From: Chryseobacterium aureum | GTDB taxonomy: Bacteria; Bacteroidota; Bacteroidia; Flavobacteriales; Weeksellaceae | DNA: 64,000 bases | Assembly: GCF_003971235.1 (NCBI RefSeq) | Contig: NZ_CP034661.1 | Location: 992,001 to 1,056,000, forward strand | Direction of reading: 5' to 3' | Shown: positions 62,316 through 64,000 of the stretch, one piece after another | Numbering within the stretch: the stretch's first letter is position 1 | Layout: each line of letters begins with the position of its first letter | Program-made: the position numbers and the translations under genes | Notes under the pieces: model-generated | Databases searched by the model: none | What the model saw: only the letters and a program-made list of their open reading frames with translations | What the model was told of the DNA's origin: nothing

Positions 62316-62319
62316 CATT

Positions 62320-63078
62320 ATGAAAATTATAACATCACCTGCCAAATTAATGAACGTAGAAAACTCAACGGATCTGTTGAAATCTTCTACTCCTAAATTC
62401 ATTGAAGAAGCTGCATTGATACAGTCTTATTTAAAAGAGAAATCCCCAAAATATCTTTCCGAGCTGATGGAAATATCACCGAAGCTGGCTGATGAAAACT
62501 GGGAAAGAAATCAGAAATGGAAATCCAAACCTACCGCTAAAGAATCGGCTCCGGCTATGTTTGCCTTTACGGGAGAAGTGTACAGGGGACTGGATGCCAA
62601 AACACTGGATAAAAATGCCGTAGATTATCTTCAGAAAAATTACAGAATGCTTTCCGGGCTGTATGGTCTCTTGAAACCATCCGATAAAGTAATGCTTTAC
62701 AGGCTGGAAATGGGACGTCCTTTTGCATTTGAACACTATAAAAACCTGTACGAATTCTGGCGTGAGAAAATAACGGAACAACTGAATTCCGAAATGAAAA
62801 AAGGAGAAATCCTGCTTCAGCTTGCCAGCAACGAATATGGAAAAGTAATTGACAGAAAAAAACTCAACCATAAAGTCATTGATTTTGATTTCTACGAGCT
62901 GAAAGACGGAAAACTGAAAACCATTGTGGTATATACCAAGCATGCAAGAGGTCTTGTCGTACGATTTTGTGCTGAAACCCATGCTAAAACACTGGAAGAT
63001 GTGAAAGCGTTCAACTATGAAGGCTACAGAATTGATGAAGAGAAATCTACAGATACAAAACTGGTTTTTACAAGATAA
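62320..63078 (+). CDS. yaaA: Peroxide stress protein YaaA
   Basis: A 252-residue protein of the YaaA/DUF328 family, which in E. coli lowers free iron during hydrogen peroxide stress. The N-terminus MKIITSPAKLMNVEN and the segments FTGEVYRGLDAKTL and LSGLYGLLKPSD are conserved; the C-terminal KHARGLVVRF also fits. The gene starts 4 bp after the CPBP gene and ends immediately before prmC (stop and start codons abut), so the three genes form an operon. Confidence 0.95.
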   Translation: MKIITSPAKLMNVENSTDLLKSSTPKFIEEAALIQSYLKEKSPKYLSELMEISPKLADENWERNQKWKSKPTAKESAPAMFAFTGEVYRGLDAKTLDKNAVDYLQKNYRMLSGLYGLLKPSDKVMLYRLEMGRPFAFEHYKNLYEFWREKITEQLNSEMKKGEILLQLASNEYGKVIDRKKLNHKVIDFDFYELKDGKLKTIVVYTKHARGLVVRFCAETHAKTLEDVKAFNYEGYRIDEEKSTDTKLVFTR

Positions 63079-63927
63079 ATGACAATTTCAGCTTATAAAA
63101 AATATTTCAAAGCAGCACTTTCCGGCCTCTATACCGAGTCGGAAAGTATGTTTTTATCTTCGCTTTTTATTCATCAGACTATAGGTTTCGACCATTTTCA
63201 GCAAAGGAGATTTTCTGAACAGGAACTTCTGAGAGATGATGAAGAAAAACTTTGTCTTTTAGTTTCAGAACTTAAAACAGGAAAGCCTTATCAGCAGATT
63301 CTCGGAGAAACTGAATTCTACGGAATGAAGTTCTTTGTGGATGAAAATGTACTGATTCCACGGCCTGAAACGGAAGAACTTCTGGAAATTGCCATCAGGG
63401 AGATTCAGAGTTCAAAGCTTAAGATTCACGGGTTAAAGATTTTGGATATCGGAACCGGAAGCGGTGTGATCCCTCTGGTCTTAAAAAAGCATTTTCCGGA
63501 AGCGGAAGTTTCATCCATAGATTTTTCTGAAAAAGCCCTGGAAACAGCCAGAAGAAATGCCGGTTACCATCAGTTGAAAATACAGTTCATTCACGCTGAC
63601 TATCTTCATTTTGAGCTGGCTGAAAACTATGATATTATCATTTCAAATCCTCCTTATATCGGAATTGAGGAAGAAATGGAAATTGCTGATTCCGTGAAAG
63701 AATTTGAGCCTAAAATGGCTCTCTTCTCTCCCACTTCCGATGCCTTGATCTTTTACAGAAAAATTGCAGAAGATGCCCAAAAGCATTTGAATAAAGAGGG
63801 TCTTTTGTTTTTAGAAATCAACCAGAAATTGGGTCCCGAAACACTGGAGTTGTACCCCTATTTTTCTAACGCTCAATTATTAAAGGATTTATCTGAAAAT
63901 GACAGGTTTATTTATGGAAGAAAGTAA
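63079..63927 (+). CDS. prmC: Release factor N5-glutamine methyltransferase
   Basis: A 282-residue SAM-dependent enzyme that methylates the Gln of the GGQ motif in release factors. The N-terminal helical domain is followed by the Rossmann fold with ILDIGTGSGVIPLVL (motif I) and the catalytic NPPY in IISNPPYIGIEEE. GEDEKLCLL-type and PRPETEELL segments match the family. Its ATG directly follows the yaaA stop, so translation coupling is likely. Confidence 0.95.
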   Translation: MTISAYKKYFKAALSGLYTESESMFLSSLFIHQTIGFDHFQQRRFSEQELLRDDEEKLCLLVSELKTGKPYQQILGETEFYGMKFFVDENVLIPRPETEELLEIAIREIQSSKLKIHGLKILDIGTGSGVIPLVLKKHFPEAEVSSIDFSEKALETARRNAGYHQLKIQFIHADYLHFELAENYDIIISNPPYIGIEEEMEIADSVKEFEPKMALFSPTSDALIFYRKIAEDAQKHLNKEGLLFLEINQKLGPETLELYPYFSNAQLLKDLSENDRFIYGRK

Positions 63928-64000
63928 GGGGATAAAATCGCGATGCATACGGGTGGACTCAATGGCTTTAAAGCTTTATTCTGTGGGGATCTTCAGCATA
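63928..64000. other. Right edge, nothing assigned
   Basis: Seventy-three bases after prmC. An open frame starts at the ATG at 63943 and runs to the edge, but it is too short to judge. Confidence 0.3.

Overview
This AT-rich window looks like a chromosomal segment of a Bacteroidota bacterium, most likely Chryseobacterium or a close relative in the Weeksellaceae. The reasons are: many genes preceded by the Bacteroidota -7 box TAnnTTTG with little sign of Shine-Dalgarno sequences; family markers such as GLPGLI, DUF4476, BlaI/BlaR1-type regulators, M61 and short M1 peptidases, and TPR-membrane-HTH regulators; and signal peptides ending in the typical ...AQ. The genus is an inference. No rRNA, CRISPR array, intact insertion sequence or prophage was seen.

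Layout. 1-690: the 3' two-thirds of a class C beta-lactamase gene. 843-7600: a TPR-HTH regulator and a complete cyanophycin locus (synthetase cphA divergent from cyanophycinase cphB and isoaspartyl peptidase iaaA), then a small YtxH-like gene. 7738-12278: a minus-strand run of six genes, three of which are related PH-like/SHOCT proteins, plus a GNAT acetyltransferase interrupted by an in-frame TGA. 12465-14734: hisS, an HRDC protein and ssb. 15077-23182: an XRE regulator, an orphan PL7 alginate lyase, an HPP membrane protein, an SDR epimerase, a NUDIX hydrolase and small unknown genes. 23494-29795: a tetR-tolC-adaptor-RND efflux operon with a clear promoter and twin operator-like palindromes. 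30035-39996: cvfB, a DUF4476 protein, lpdA, a cupin, a GT4 glycosyltransferase, recQ, kdsD and tatC. 40139-48101: two secreted metallopeptidases (M1, M61), a histidine kinase, dacB, a cysteine-rich unknown and pepE. 48291-50615: a TPR protein, a YdeI/DUF1905 protein behind a heptanucleotide tandem repeat, and a transaldolase-family gene. 51303-56127: a YadA-head-like repeat protein, then GLPGLI-blaR1-blaI. 56670-60104: a glutathione peroxidase, an unknown, a GNAT, a 2OG-Fe(II) oxygenase and a stand-alone Ada-type zinc domain. 60327-60843: five tandem initiator tRNA genes. 60945-63927: Sua5/YciO, a CPBP protease, yaaA and prmC.

How the genes work together. CphA would polymerise Asp and Arg, CphB would cut the polymer to beta-Asp-Arg, and IaaA could split that dipeptide, so synthesis and recovery of this nitrogen store are encoded side by side. 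The TetR-controlled tripartite pump is a self-contained module. BlaI and BlaR1 form a protease-triggered derepression pair, with the GLPGLI gene a likely target. Sua5, PrmC and the initiator tRNA array give the last 4 kb a translation theme.

Most notable: the five-copy initiator tRNA array with 111-bp period; the 11 x 7-bp repeat abutting a -7 box; the compact cyanophycin cycle; the PH/SHOCT paralogue operon with its interrupted GNAT; the 11 x 17-residue head-like repeats; the twin palindromes at the tetR promoter; and several inverted-repeat elements resembling MITEs or REPINs. None of these clearly amounts to a wholly new system. The PH/SHOCT operon is the least explained multi-gene unit.
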